From Penium margaritaceum (lineage: Eukaryota > Streptophyta > Zygnematophyceae > Desmidiales > Peniaceae), in NCBI GenBank assembly GCA_023375785.1, contig SZWC01000833.1, forward strand, positions 62,225 to 86,688: a stretch of DNA of 24,464 bases, given 5' to 3'. Numbering within the stretch: position 1 is the first letter of the stretch; every line of letters begins with the position of its first letter. A program made the position numbers and the translations under genes. The notes below the pieces were generated by a model. The model was not told where the DNA came from. It did not search any database and saw only the letters and a list, made by a program, of their open reading frames with translations. Shown one piece after another: positions 9,594 to 20,336 of this stretch.

Positions 9594-10275
9594 CTACACC
9601 CCCGTTGAAATATTCTACCTTTTTTTCCGAGTCCTAAAGGAAGTTTTGTGTCAGGAAAATGACCGTCCTCCACATCCATCCCATCTTCTCTCAGATGAAT
9701 TTCCGCAGGAACTCCCAAAAGTCCTATCATCGAGTGTCGCAAGTTCATAAGGCGCCTGCATCGCGATGATCTGACAAATGTTGCACTTAATGTTCTTGCT
9801 TTTGAGTGGCATGCCAACATCTCGAGCCTATAGGAGAGACGTCTTTAAGGTTTCAATGATGTTTGGACGTGTGGAAAGTCATGCCCTCCTACCACGGTGG
9901 CCATGTACCCTCTTCTTATTGTCTATTGGTGACATGGGCTCCACCTTCAGTGCTTGTGCCACTGCGTTTGCCGATTGTTTGAGGAGGATTTGGTGTTCGA
10001 ATGGAACTAGCCCGTGATGGTGCTTGGCGAGACGATCAAAGACGCAAAGGCCATCGGGAGTGTGGAACATATAGCGTAGATGTCTCACTTTGCCATAGAA
10101 AGTCGCGTGGCTTTTGGCAGCATGGTAGATGGACAGAAAAATTCCATTGCCCAACCAATCGCAACATTGCCCGTGACGTCATTTTCCATTTCTACATGTA
10201 CAGTCAAATGTTGTACGGGGGCTATATGGCACAATGGCCATGTGCTCTGTGTCGGTTGAGTCTTCTATCACTTGG
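9594..10275 (-). other. Unrecognised minus-strand open frames, possibly a broken gene
   Basis: Two minus-strand frames follow one another: 9879-10154 (91 codons, containing VRHLRYMFHTPDGLCVFDRL) and about 9594-9820 (containing HLREDGMDVEDGHFPDTKLP). Their composition is more protein-like than the opposite strand, and they continue the direction of the 10388-11194 frame beyond the microsatellite, so all three may be parts of one decayed minus-strand gene or element. I recognise no domain. Confidence 0.3.
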
Positions 10276-10387
<112 letters not shown>

Positions 10388-10389
<2 letters not shown>

Positions 10390-11194
10390 ATAGTGTCTTC
10401 TTTTCGTACTCACTATCCCCAACAGTGGTCCTCCTGTTGCTGATTGGACATGACTCAGATGACTCTTGGATCCTAAATGAACCCGGTTGCATGTGTCTTT
10501 TTGGCGGAGCATGCTCACACTTTGGATGAGGCTTGTCACAGGCCAGGGCTTTCCTATTTCCCTTGGGGTCAAGGATACAAACGGACGAGCGGGCCTCGTC
10601 AATGCCAGGAGCTTTGCCTTTGCCCTTGGGGTCAATGGCTTGCGCGTGCATGGATGCCACACGCTTGTGGGAAGCGCTCTTGCCAACACCATTGGCCATC
10701 TGAGAACGCTGCATGCGGGATGAGATTGACAGCAGTGATGCACTACAAGAGGAATTGATGTTCTTGGATGATCCGACGAAGGATTTGCTCGGCCTTGGGT
10801 TAATCGTTCGGCCCATTGTCTGTTGAATTTTGGAGTTGTCAAAGGCTAGTGGCACTGGCTTTCCGCGGATGTAAGAGGTCGACGTGTTTAAAGAGGTCAG
10901 GGAGGCACATGGCGACCCAACTAGACTTCGACGCAACGGACACACTCCTAAGGAGAAACAACTTAACTGAGTGCTCCATCGTGCGGAAAAGTGGGAGACT
11001 GATACGACGGCTTGTGTTGCAATGGTTGTAAACAAAGGCGTGGTAGAAGTAACAGATGCATGCGTCTCACTTATGGCCAGCCAGGAACCGAGAACGGGTA
11101 TGGGGCCCACGGTCCTCAAATGTTGCACGATATTCATGAAATGACTAAGGACCGCAAATTTGATGTCGACCGTCGTGCCGGCATAATGGGTCAT
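10388..11194 (-). CDS. Hypothetical 268-residue protein, unknown family
   Basis: A minus-strand frame runs from ATG 11192-11194 to a stop at 10388-10390, just beside the CTA microsatellite. The first half is mixed and mildly hydrophobic. The second half is basic and low-complexity, with two diverged copies of a motif around DPKGKGKAPG and DPKGNRKALA, and a few Cys/His residues (KCEHAPPKRHMQ) that do not form a standard zinc knuckle. A gag-like nucleic-acid-binding tail is conceivable but unproven. No upstream signal or intron boundary stands out. Flanking retroelement debris makes a mobile-element origin more likely than a host gene. Confidence 0.3.
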
Positions 11195-11224
11195 GGATTT
11201 TAAGAGCCAACAAAAGGTGGACAC

Positions 11225-11459
11225 GCTTCGTCGTCAAACTTAACATGCCAAATTTTCGTGCATTGAACGAATTAGGATGACATAAATCATTCAGGGGAGG
11301 GTGACCATTCATCCATAGAATTCTTGATCAATACCGCCATATCCATGTTTCACACATAAACCACCCCGTATCCAAACACTAGAAGTTTTTGCTCTTAATT
11401 AACGCTATGTCGCGGTCGCATGCCACACAGTGATAACATAGTGAAGTCGTCATACATTA
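11225..11459. other. No feature recognised
   Basis: AT-rich spacer with no open frame or repeat that I can support. Confidence 0.4.
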
Positions 11460-11641
11460 CGTGTCTAACATGGAAGATCACATGATTTTTCATGTCAGAT
11501 GGGACATGAAAACATGTCTTGTCACAAACCCCTCTACAGAGGGGTTTGTGACTTTTTTCACAAAGGATTGCGAAGTTTTTGAATGGGGGTCCGAAACACC
11601 CCATGCATTGAAAGGGAATATGTTGGGCCCCACTACCATGA
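11460..11641 (-). repeat. Dispersed hairpin repeat, reverse copy cut by the chromovirus LTR
   Basis: Read on the minus strand, 11641-11588 gives GGTAGTGGGGCCC, then CCCTTTCAATGCATGGGGTG and TTTCGGACCCC, the same order as 7605-7660. It breaks exactly where the LTR begins (11642), in the middle of the satellite hairpin. It also holds the palindrome at 11521-11552 and an imperfect hairpin at about 11482-11517 built from ACATGA...TCATGTC. Confidence 0.8.
11521..11552. repeat. 32-bp palindrome, 15-bp perfect arms
   Basis: Arms 11521-11535 and 11538-11552 are exact reverse complements around AC, built from GTCACAAACCCC and GGGGTTTGTGAC. The same GGGGTTTGTGA wording forms a weaker hairpin at 7688-7725. 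Confidence 0.95.
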
Positions 11642-12685
11642 TGCAACACAACAAACTTTTGGAACGGAACCTAAATTTTACTGTCAAGAAAGACCGTTGC
11701 AATTATTACCTGATTGTGATAGTCCATGGACACTGTTCCACGACCGACACCATGAGGTCGCATCAAGCTTGACACAAAAGCGTAAAGGAAACAGTGGAAA
11801 TCGAATCCAATCGAGAATGTTGATGGAAGTTACGGTCACAAAATTTCCACCATTCTTTTTAAAGGAATACATGAATAATTGTGAATAATCAACTAATCAT
11901 AAATTTATGAAGAAAGAAAAATAAAGCTTTGAAAGGCGAGGCGAGCCCTGACGACTCTGGCAAGGAAAGACCACTCCGATGAGGAGGACGGTCATTCGGT
12001 TTTGCAATTTAAACTTTTTTGAGCTCGTTGAGACCTTTTTTACGCCAAGTCCAAACTTCCACATTACCCTACTGACTTTTAATTTTGATGATTTAGCAGT
12101 TGTGAATTTACAAATCTTTAATTTCAACGCCGGGTTAATTTAGTCTTTTTTTCTTGGAATTCGTCGAAAGGCCGTGGGTGGTACCTTAAATTCGGCGACC
12201 GGTCTGGGTCAATGTTTTCATTTCGGTGAACACGCAAATCTATTCGGAAAAAAATTGTTATGCTCCTGTTGCCCGGCGCGTGACCTGTCGGGATTTCTGA
12301 CATGTCAACGTATACTGGTACACGTGGTCCCTTTGGACTGCATGTACTTGACACGTGGCCGCAGCATGCCGCTTGACATGCGGTGATCACCGCATGTCAA
12401 GCGACGCGGTACTCCGGCGATTCAAATCCCCGTTTGTTGTTTTGAATTGCCGGACCATGGAGCATGACACCGGAGTTGTACAATTTTCAGAAAACAATAA
12501 GAAGTTGAGTCGCAAAACAGAATACACGTTGACCTATGAACCCAAGGATGAAACCTGCACGGTGGCACTTTAAATTCGATTTTTGACTTCCACAATGATT
12601 TAATGGCCTGTATAAATTCGAAGAAGCATAAATTTCGGCGAGGTAAAAAAGGGTTGAAATCAAATTTAAAATTCAGTAGGGTACA
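11642..12685 (+). repeat. 5' LTR of the chromovirus
   Basis: It begins TGCAACACAACAAAC, aligned with TGTAACACAACAAAC at 20337, and ends GGGTACA just before the PBS, giving TG...CA termini and 1044 bp. The first ~425 bp are matched by the 3' copy with many substitutions. The rest has no partner in this window and is inferred from the PBS position. Confidence 0.85.
12370..12403. repeat. 34-bp perfect palindrome inside the 5' LTR
   Basis: CGCTTGACATGCGGT, then GATC, then ACCGCATGTCAAGCG. Every base pairs with its mirror. It lies in the part of the LTR that is missing from the truncated 3' copy. It could be a dimeric factor site or an RNA hairpin; neither is shown. Confidence 0.95.
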
Positions 12686-12687
12686 TT

Positions 12688-12700
12688 TGGTACTAGAGCC
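12688..12700 (+). other. Primer-binding site (initiator-Met-like)
   Basis: TGGTACTAGAGCC lies 2 nt after the proposed LTR end. It matches the common plant PBS TGGTATCAGAGCC except for two swapped bases (CT for TC), so the initiator Met tRNA is the probable primer. Confidence 0.75.
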
Positions 12701-13444
12701 AGAACGACCAGTGACCTCACCGCTCGTCGTCATCCCTCCGTGCACTTCGTCACATTACACTGGGAAAAGTGTGTCCATAGACGAGTGATGGACGCACTTC
12801 GCAGTTGTGCTGGCGGAAGGCTACGCGCCCCACTACTCCACATCAACCACTAGCTCACTCTCACCCTCCCCAACCTTGGTGAACCTACTTCGCCCCAACT
12901 ACTCCACCCTCCGGAAACCTCTCCCTCTCTCTCCTTTCATCCTCACCTTGTCCAACGGCGAAGTCACGCCACTATCCATTTTACCGTGAGGAGAGGCCGA
13001 TGAGAGGAGGCAGGTCGAAGTAGGGGGTTATTGGAACAGGTGTTGGGGTGGCCAGAAGCTACTACAACATCAAGGTAGGCAGTCAAGGGCGAACTGGCCG
13101 TAGTGAAGGTTCCAAGGCCGAATTTATTTTCATTTTCTCCACGGTCACAGCGATTCTCAAATCAACCCTGGGTTCTTGGGTGGAAAAGAGAAGGGAGGAG
13201 CCATATCTTGGCCTCCGGACCTCCGAATACCAAGCCATTTTTTTGTTGAGCTAAAAAAATATTGTCTATTTGGTTTTATGACTTAGAGGCTATCCTTGTG
13301 CCATTTGGCCGTGCCTCTTCTGTTTCTCAAGGGATTCTCGCTCTCCGTTGGATTCCAAGAGTTTTGACCACATCCTACTTTCAGAAATTTAGTGCTGCAT
13401 CCTTAAAAAAATCTTCTGTCAGCAAAACCTAACCCCTTAAAAAA
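12701..13444 (+). other. Leader between PBS and gag, first part
   Basis: About 740 bp of untranslated leader, pyrimidine-rich around 12840-12970 (many CTC and CCT runs). Short open frames here are not conserved-looking. A packaging signal would normally lie in this part of such elements, but none is identifiable. Confidence 0.5.
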
Positions 13445-13722
13445 AGTGAAGGAGGAATTCCCAAGAGCCACCTCGTTCCACCCCTCACAAGGTGAAGGAG
13501 GGCACACTTTAGGAACCTTGGTCCACCACTCAAGAGGGTGAAGGAGGGACTCCTCAAAGTCACCTCGGTCTGCCTTTAACGAGGTGAGGGAGGGCACGCT
13601 TTGGGAGCCTCGGCCCACCTCTCAAAGAGGGTGAAGGAGGGAACCTTCCAAGCTACCTCGGTCCACCTCTTACGAGGTGAAGGAGGGCATGCTTTCATAA
13701 GGTCACCCACCACTCAAGAAAG
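13445..13722 (+). repeat. 46-bp tandem repeats (six units, three 92-bp dimers) in the gag leader
   Basis: GTGAAGGAGG or a close variant recurs at 13446, 13492, 13538, 13584, 13631 and 13677, a spacing of 46-47 bp. Alternate units resemble each other more: type A continues GGCAC(A/G)CTTT, and type B carries ACCTCG(G/T)T and AACGA or TACGA. This gives a 92-bp higher-order period repeated three times. ACCTCG and CGAGGT within a unit can pair. It sits about 115 bp before the probable gag start. Confidence 0.85.
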
Positions 13723-13837
13723 GTTTGAATTGAGGCACACCTTGACTACCAGTGTGTTCTCCACCTATTTAAAAAAACAAATAACAAAGGAAGGAGGTTG
13801 GGAAGAGGGTGACCCGTAGCGAGGCCTTGCGAAAGCA

Positions 13838-15774
13838 ATGGCGGGCCTCGGGACCGGACTTTCTATGGTCATGGGACGTCCTCCAAAAATCAGCCCATGC
13901 TGCTTGAATGAGCAAACACCCATGGTGTCCAAGGAGTCGTGGGACGTTGACACCGGTGAGCCACCTCGCCAAGCCACGCCGAGAGCCAGTGGCGAAAGGG
14001 GGAAGGTCTCGACCGGCGTCGCTAAGAAACAAGACGTCAAAGGCTCCTAACAATGAGCAACAGGAAGAAGGTGCCCATGCAGTCGAACCACAAGAAGATG
14101 GACAACCTCACAAGTTGATCATTGAGCTCAACTTTGGCCACGATGCTCAACCGACTCCGGCCAACGAAGGCTCGAAGGCTGCTGAAGAGGGTGCGACCAA
14201 TGTTGCCAAGTCCAAGGAGGTCATCGACGATGGTGAGCATGGGGACGAGTCCCAAGATGAGCCAGCAGATCAGGTGGTCATCGAGGCCGAGCAAGACATG
14301 GATGAAGAAGCTGCGGCCCACGATGTTGCCAGCAAAGGCAGTGAGGCCGGAAAGTTCGCATCAATGGAAATGACTGAGAAGGCAGATGCGGAGCGAGTGT
14401 CTCAACATGTTGTTGGAGGCGGTCATGCTATCCCTCGTGTTGAGGGTGAGGGAGGCCACCGGATAAACCCTCTAAGCATCGTGGTGGCAAAAGGTGCACT
14501 TGGCAGTGCTGCGCGTCGCCTTAAAGTTGAAGGCCAACTCGACAAGTTTCGCACATTTCTCTCATCAGAAGACATGGACCTCGCCATGTCCATCATGGGC
14601 GCGCTGGCATACGATGGTGACATGGTGCACGCCAGCCTTCGTGAACGGGTGTTCACAAAGCAACGATTCAATGAGAAGCTTTATGAAGAAAATGCCAAGA
14701 TGGTCCACGAGTTGGCAGTTGCTGAGCACAAGGCAAAGTTGACGGAGCAGGCACTTGAGACCCTTCGTGCGAAGGAAGTCGCGAACCAGCGGGTGGTACT
14801 GAAGGAGGCCGTGGGAGTGGTACGCCATGCAGTCGAAGATTAGGTGGAGCAGATCTTCGAACGTTGTGAGTGCGCAAGCCTCGAGAATATGCATAGAGCT
14901 GCTCAAAACGGGTTTTATGCTCCGGTCAGTGGATCGGCCCCGTAGGCACAAGCTAACGCACCACGGATGAGGGCCGCAATTGCACCACCTCAAGCCCAGA
15001 GGATGGGGACAACTGGCGGCTGCGTGGTGCTGGAGTCGACGGATCACTGCGATGGGTCAGGCGACGCCAACACATTCCTGAAAATTCAAGCGCCACCTAC
15101 GTCTTGCCCAAGTTGACAAAGAAGAGTGGGGCGCTCAAGGGATGCTTTCCCTCAAGCCTCAACCTTTTGAGAAGCTGACAGAGCTTTGCGAGGAGAAGAA
15201 GATACAATCCCATCCGAGTTGGGAGGAATACTGCGCACTCATGCGCGAGCTCTTCTCTAAACCTGCTGACTCCTAGAAGGTAAAGAAAGAGATGGAAACT
15301 TACATGTTAGGAGGCATGTCTTTGGAGAAGTATGTGGATACCATTCTCAAGACAGCAAAGAAGGTGGACAAGCGTCACCTGACTGAAGAAGCAAAGATCG
15401 ACCTTTTTCTTTCTGGCTTGGTCAGCCTGCAGCTTCGGGGTTTCTACCTCCAGGATGACGGAAAGGAGTGGGAGAGTCTGCATGCTATCCTGACATGCGT
15501 TTGCAAGGTCTACAAGATGAAATATGGCCTTTGGGACCACGATGCGCACGAGAGCCGTACTTCACATGAGATACTAGTTCCAATAGGCGGTACCGCAAAG
15601 TGCTCTGTAGATGCCGAGTTGGAGCCGTCAAAGAAGTTCCGTTGTCATAATGGAGAGAACACAACCCGCAGCGCTGTCATGTGCAGTATCTGCAACAAGG
15701 CTGGACACATCGCACGCGACTTTCGTCATCGCGAACATCAGTCACAACAACAGCAGGGACAACAACGTGACTAG
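13838..15774 (+). pseudogene. gag: Chromovirus gag, broken
   Basis: Gag would form the particle and bind element RNA. The likely start is ATG 13838 (context GCAATGG, protein MAGLGTGLS). The frame shifts near 14045 into the frame that stays open from 13908 to the TAG at 14841-14843. That part has an acidic, low-complexity region and then a probable coiled coil (EKLYEENAKMVHELAVAEHK). After further stops and a shift near 15090, the capsid-like domain reads on from about 15130 (WEEYCALMRELFSKPADS, then KVKKEMETYMLGGMSLEKY) to a zinc knuckle at 15682-15723. The knuckle is CSIC...GH...F: its last Cys has become Phe. TAG at 15772-15774 interrupts a Gln/Gly-rich tail that stays readable to about 16058. 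Unable to make intact Gag. Confidence 0.85.
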
Positions 15775-16231
15775 CAGCACCACGAGCCTGGTTGGCGCCA
15801 TGGCGGTGGCCAGGATCGCCCGAATGGCGGAGGTCAGAACCCCTTCCCTGGTGGTGGCCAACAGCAAGGTGGACAGCGCCAGGGCCATGGCAATGCCCCA
15901 GTAGGCCATGGGCACCCTCAGAGGGGCCAACTCCAGGGCTTGGCCTTTGCAGCTATGCAATGTCATGGTGTACGCGGTGGCCAGCATGGACACGGATGCC
16001 CTTGTGAGGAGGATCAAGATTTTGAGAGAGGAGCGGCCGGACGCGCTCGCCGCCCCTAGCATGGCCATGAGCAGGATTTTTAGTACCCCTAGTAGCCACG
16101 AGTGGACTGCTATCTAGGGCTGTAGTGAGTCATGGATAGGACGAGGGTAGAAAAATCACGTTCTGTGATGATGATTTCAAAAACTTTGAGCTCTTTCAGC
16201 ACAATGTTTCTCAACAATCTATGCACCATAT

Positions 16232-16924
16232 ATGAATCCTGAGTCCCTCTTCCACGATCGCTCATGTTCACTTGTCTATGCAACCAAGGAAATTATGGAA
16301 AACCGTACATGTTTGGTCGTTGCTACAAAGGAAACTTGGCTCTCTATCTCGGAAGTTCCACATGAGGCTCACACAAGAAATTCTCTAACATCAATCACGG
16401 TGGCTGTACCTGTCGGTCCAGCGATGAACATGTCTGCCTTCAAATGATGGAAGCTTTTGTCATCGATCACAAAAGGACACCGCATGTGGGAACATACGGA
16501 TGGTATGATGGATCTACGAAGAAGCACTCATGCCTATCGTATTTACCACTTGGAGGGCCAGCCCCCATCGAGACTTTTCCTACGAAAGTCTGAGGCAAGC
16601 ATGGCCATGGAGTTTTATGGCAAGCTAGCAGGTGCTCCAGCACGTATCCTTGCTGATACCGGAGCAGATGACTCCTTTGTGAGTGGAGCATTTGTGCATA
16701 CGTGGCAGTTGTAGTACACTCCTCGTGCATGCACGGTGATTTTTGGTGATGATAGGGAGGTACCGGTGATCGGTGAGTGTACAACACGACTCACATTGCC
16801 TGGCTTCACAACCACTGTTCACCTAATGGTGTTGGACCTCATGGACCCCTTCGATGTTGTGCTAGGGGATCCATGGCTGGTGAGCCACAAAGTGCTTATG
16901 TGCTTCACCTGGAAGACGTTATAA
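16232..16924 (+). pseudogene. pol: Chromovirus aspartic protease region
   Basis: The retropepsin that would cleave the polyprotein. The active-site block LADTGADDSFVSG has DTG at 16655-16663, and the flap-side and C-terminal parts follow in the same frame: VIGECTTRLTLPGF, VLDLMDPFDVVLGDPWL. A TAG at 16712-16714 interrupts the domain shortly after the active site, and the frame ends at about 16924. Upstream (16100-16550) lies an unrecognised linker between gag and protease. Confidence 0.85.
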
Positions 16925-17083
16925 GTCTGTAGTGGATGACGAACTATCACTTTCTCTCCAATCCCCCAGATTCAGCGTCCTGAAGTCCTACTCCAAGCCA
17001 GCCTCACGGCACTTCAAGTGAAACGACGGCCGAGGTAGGGCTGTCGATGTTTCCTTGCGACCCTAAAGAAACTCGATGATGAG

Positions 17084-17868
17084 GTGGAGAGTGACGTACC
17101 CCCAGGGGTTTCCAAAATCCTCTCTGAGTTCTCATACGTGTTCGAACCTCCACCGGATGGGTTACCACCTAGGCTTGCTGTCGGTCACACCACCCTGTTG
17201 GAACAAGGGGTTATGCCTCCCATTCGATCGGTGTACCATTCTAGTCCGGTAGAACGACAAGAAGCCGAAACAAAAAAAAGGAATGCCTGAAAAAAGTTCA
17301 ATTGAACCAAGTTTGTCCCCATTTGGGGCCCCCATCCTCTTTTTGAACAAAAAAGATGGAGGTTTGAGGATGTGCATAGACTACCGGGCATAAACTAAAC
17401 TCACTGTGAAAAAACGATACCCGCTCCCACTCATTGAGGACCTATTTTACCAGCTTCAAGGAGCAAGAGTCTTCACGTCTCTGGATCTATTGCAGGACTA
17501 CCATCAAATCCGGATCACGGAGAAGGATGTACCCAAATGAAATTCAAAACTCATCTTGGACACTACCAGTTTTGGGTCCTCTGCTTGGACTGACGAACAC
17601 GCCTGCAACATTCCAAGCAATGATGAACAACATCTTCCATGAATACCTCGGCAAATTGGTGTTGGTGTACCTTCACAACATCCTCCTCTTCTCCAAGAAC
17701 CACGAAGAACACGAGCGACACCTCAGAATGGTACTTGACTCTTCGTTTACACCCACTTTATTGCCAAGAGAAGCAAGTGCAAGTTTGCGTAGCCAGAGTT
17801 GGAGTACCTTGGCCACGTCATTAGTGGCAAGAGGATCCGGGTGGACCCTCGCAAGGTACAGGTTGTGA
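17084..17868 (+). pseudogene. pol: Chromovirus reverse transcriptase, catalytic residues lost
   Basis: The RT lead-in (SEFSYVFEPPPDGLPPR) begins at about 17120. Conserved blocks then appear in shifting frames: the R-M-C-I-D-Y-R block near 17368, a Y-H-Q-I-R-I block near 17500, GLTNTPATFQAMMNNIF near 17590, and the active-site block near 17668. The active site, normally YxDD, reads YLHN at 17668-17679, so both metal-binding aspartates are gone (GAC to CAC and GAC to AAC are the simplest changes). At least two frameshifts and several stops also disrupt it. It cannot be active. Confidence 0.9.
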
Positions 17869-18470
17869 AATAATGGCCTCAACCCAAGAACCTAGGTCAG
17901 CTCCGTTCCTTCCTTGGACTCTCATATTACTTCCGGCGGTTTATGAGAGGCTGCTCTATGTTGGTGAGCCCTCTCACCGCCCTGACCCGGAAGGCAAGCA
18001 CATGGATCTGGTTAGTAAAATACACTGAGGCTTTTGAGGCTGTGAATGCAATGCTGATCTTGACACCGGTACTTGCACTCCCGGATCCAAGGAAATCATG
18101 GGGGGTACGCTGTGATGCATTAGTTACAGGGTTGAGATATGTGCTCATGCAAGACGGGCACCCTGTTGCCTATGAGAGCCGCAAGCTCTTCGATGTAGAG
18201 ACCAGGTACACCACTGGGGATCAGGAATTGCTTGCAATCATGTATGCTTTCAAAGTATGCCGCTGCTATCTTGAAGGTGCCGATGGACAAATCACCGTGG
18301 TCACATACCACAATCCTCTCACGTACTTCTTGACACAACAGAGCCTTTCATGACGACAGGCACGACGGAGTGAATAATTCACTCGCTTGACATTCACCGG
18401 GAAATACAAACCAGGGCGGGCTAACGTGGCAGACCCATTGAGTCAAAACCCAACACACATGAGCCTCATA
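17869..18470 (+). pseudogene. pol: Chromovirus connection and RNase H region
   Basis: From about 17878 the sequence reads the usual link after RT (LGQLRSFLGLSYYFRRFM), then RNase H, which would degrade the RNA of the hybrid. A 136-codon stretch, 17943-18353, is open. It contains VRCDALVTG with the first catalytic Asp at 18114, GHPVAYESRKL near 18157, and TTGDQELLAIMYAF near 18212 with the expected Glu. After a stop at 18351-18353 the next frame gives FTGKYKPGRANVADPLSQ, the conserved end that precedes integrase. This is the least damaged enzyme domain apart from integrase. Confidence 0.88.
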
Positions 18471-18599
18471 TTGAGCAATAATGAGATCACAAACCGCCAA
18501 TTCACCGCCATTGCGACGGAGACAACATTACACAAAAACCCACTCCGCCCATCCCCACAACCATTGGTCAGTGTGAACCCAAGAATCGCATTCGGATGG

Positions 18600-19561
18600 G
18601 CTACACTATGGATCCCTGGTTCGATGAGACGAAGAACATTGAACGCCATGGCCTCGTGGAGGCTGCCGGATTGTACTGGCATGGCGAGCAGGTGGTGGTC
18701 CCCGATGACAACTTACAACAACATATCATGTTCGAGTTTCATAATCCTCCTTCCTCAGGTCACATTGGATAAAAAAAGACTGGACATGCTCTGGCTCAGC
18801 ACTACTGGTGGCCAGGGTGGAGCAGTGACATCAGGAAGTACTGCATGGTGTGTGATCTGTGCCTTCATAGCAAGACTTCGAACAAGGCACCTACAAGGCT
18901 CCTCCAGCATCTGTAGCTTCCTGACAACCCATGGGAGTTGGTGGCCATGGATTTTATCATGGGACTCTCGGTGATGAAGAAAGGCCTCGATGCCATCTTG
19001 GTCGTTGTGGACAGGGCAACAGGTTTGGCCGACTTCATGCCCACAACAAATCGCGTCATAGCGGGAGAAACTGCGAGGCCTTTCTATGACGGTGTCGTCA
19101 AGTACCACAACTTACCCATCCGCATCATCTTCGACCGTGATCCACGTTTTGCCAGCCGGTTTTGGGTTGCATTACACTAATGGTTTGGAACGCGACAAAG
19201 CATATCCTCGGCATTTCATCCCCAAACAGATGGGCAAACAGAGTGCATGAACCGAACACTCGAGCAGATGCTACGCATGCACATTGGCCAAAAAATGGAG
19301 GTCTGGGACGACTATTTAGCCACAGCCGAGTTTTCCGTGAATATTGCGGTCAACGAATCGACTGGTTTTACCCCATTCTTCCTCAACCACGGTCGGCATC
19401 CCGTGGTACCCGCTTCAATGGCTAAGTGCGGGGGCGACGGTGATCAGGTGCCCTCCGCCCAGGCCTTTGTCGAGCGCATGGATGTCCTTTGGCGGGATGA
19501 CAAGGCCCATTTATATGCGGCTCGATAGTGCCAGAAGGCCTAAGCTAACTAGAGACGTCGT
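18600..19561 (+). pseudogene. pol: Chromovirus integrase with D,D35E spacing kept
   Basis: The integrase would insert the DNA copy. The N-terminal zinc-binding part is visible (QQHIMFEFHNPPSSGHIG near 18717, then YCMVCDLC near 18840). The core has Asp at 18950-18952 (VAMDFIMG), Asp at 19133-19135 (IIFDRDPRF) and Glu at 19241-19243 (QTDGQTECMNRTLE). Second Asp and Glu are 35 residues apart, as expected. From about 18790 the whole domain stays in one frame through to the chromodomain, interrupted only by stops at 18914, 19178, 19526, 19541 and 19550. Most of these are one substitution from a sense codon, so decay here is by point mutation. Confidence 0.9.
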
Positions 19562-19972
19562 GATTTGACGTTCTCCATCAGAGATCGTGTGCTTTTAAGC
19601 ACACAAAATTTGTGGCTTAAATTCCGAGGCGCACGAAAGATGTTGCCGAAATGGCTGGGACCCGTCATGGTCATGCAGAACATGGGAAGTGTGGCCTATC
19701 AGTTGGCCCTCCCACTAGCCATGCGCATCCATGATACCTTTCACGTGAGTCTCCTTGCACCTTACACAACAGGGGGGTTTGTTCAGCCACCCCCTCTTGC
19801 TGTCCTCGCCGCGGAAGGCCAGTGTGAGGTACACCGCATCCTCGAACACCGTGAGCGTAATTTACATGCACGAATGGTTAAGGAATACCTCATCCACTGG
19901 GCTTGTTGTGGACCTGACCACAACACTTGGGAGCCAGAGTCGCGAGTGCAAACTACGGTAATTGCGGAGTAG
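19562..19972 (+). pseudogene. pol: Integrase C-terminal domain and chromodomain
   Basis: This is the same frame as the integrase core, open for about 135 codons to TAG at 19970-19972. It starts with the DNA-binding tail ([35 protein letters not shown]). The chromodomain spans about 19823-19960, with CEVHRILEHRE, EYLIHWACC, and DHNTWEPESRV. Chromodomains bind methylated histone tails through an aromatic cage and steer insertion into heterochromatin. The first cage position, usually Tyr in Y-E-V, is Cys here, while the Trp residues remain. The chromodomain is what places the element in the chromoviruses. Confidence 0.9.
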
Positions 19973-20336
19973 TGGGAGGAACTGGCTGCCCGTCGGAACA
20001 AGCGTGCCCTCGGGGGTACCACCCCGTAACGAGTACCCTTGAGAGGATAACAGCACTGGCCCTCCGGCTGATCTTTGGCTTATTCCCGACAATCTGTCAC
20101 GGGGACGCCTGGGCACCTATCGCGGGGTCGTTTCATATAAAGGGGGAGGAAGCATGGCCACTTTTTTTGTCTTTGAAAGCTGAACAATCCCTGAACTTTA
20201 GAATGTGCCGAATCATGATGTTATCATCTCCATGGACTAGCGCTTTTATCGTCAAAGATGGATGGTCGTGTGCAAACCATTTCTTTACGAAAGATCAAAC
20301 CGAATCGAGGACGATTCGTAGCCAAAGGGGGAGGAA
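19973..20336 (+). other. 3' untranslated part with two identical polypurine tracts
   Basis: AAAGGGGGAGGAA at 20324-20336 abuts the 3' LTR and is the expected plus-strand primer. The same 13 bases occur at 20139-20151, about 185 bp upstream. The sequence between has no recognised gene. Confidence 0.8.
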
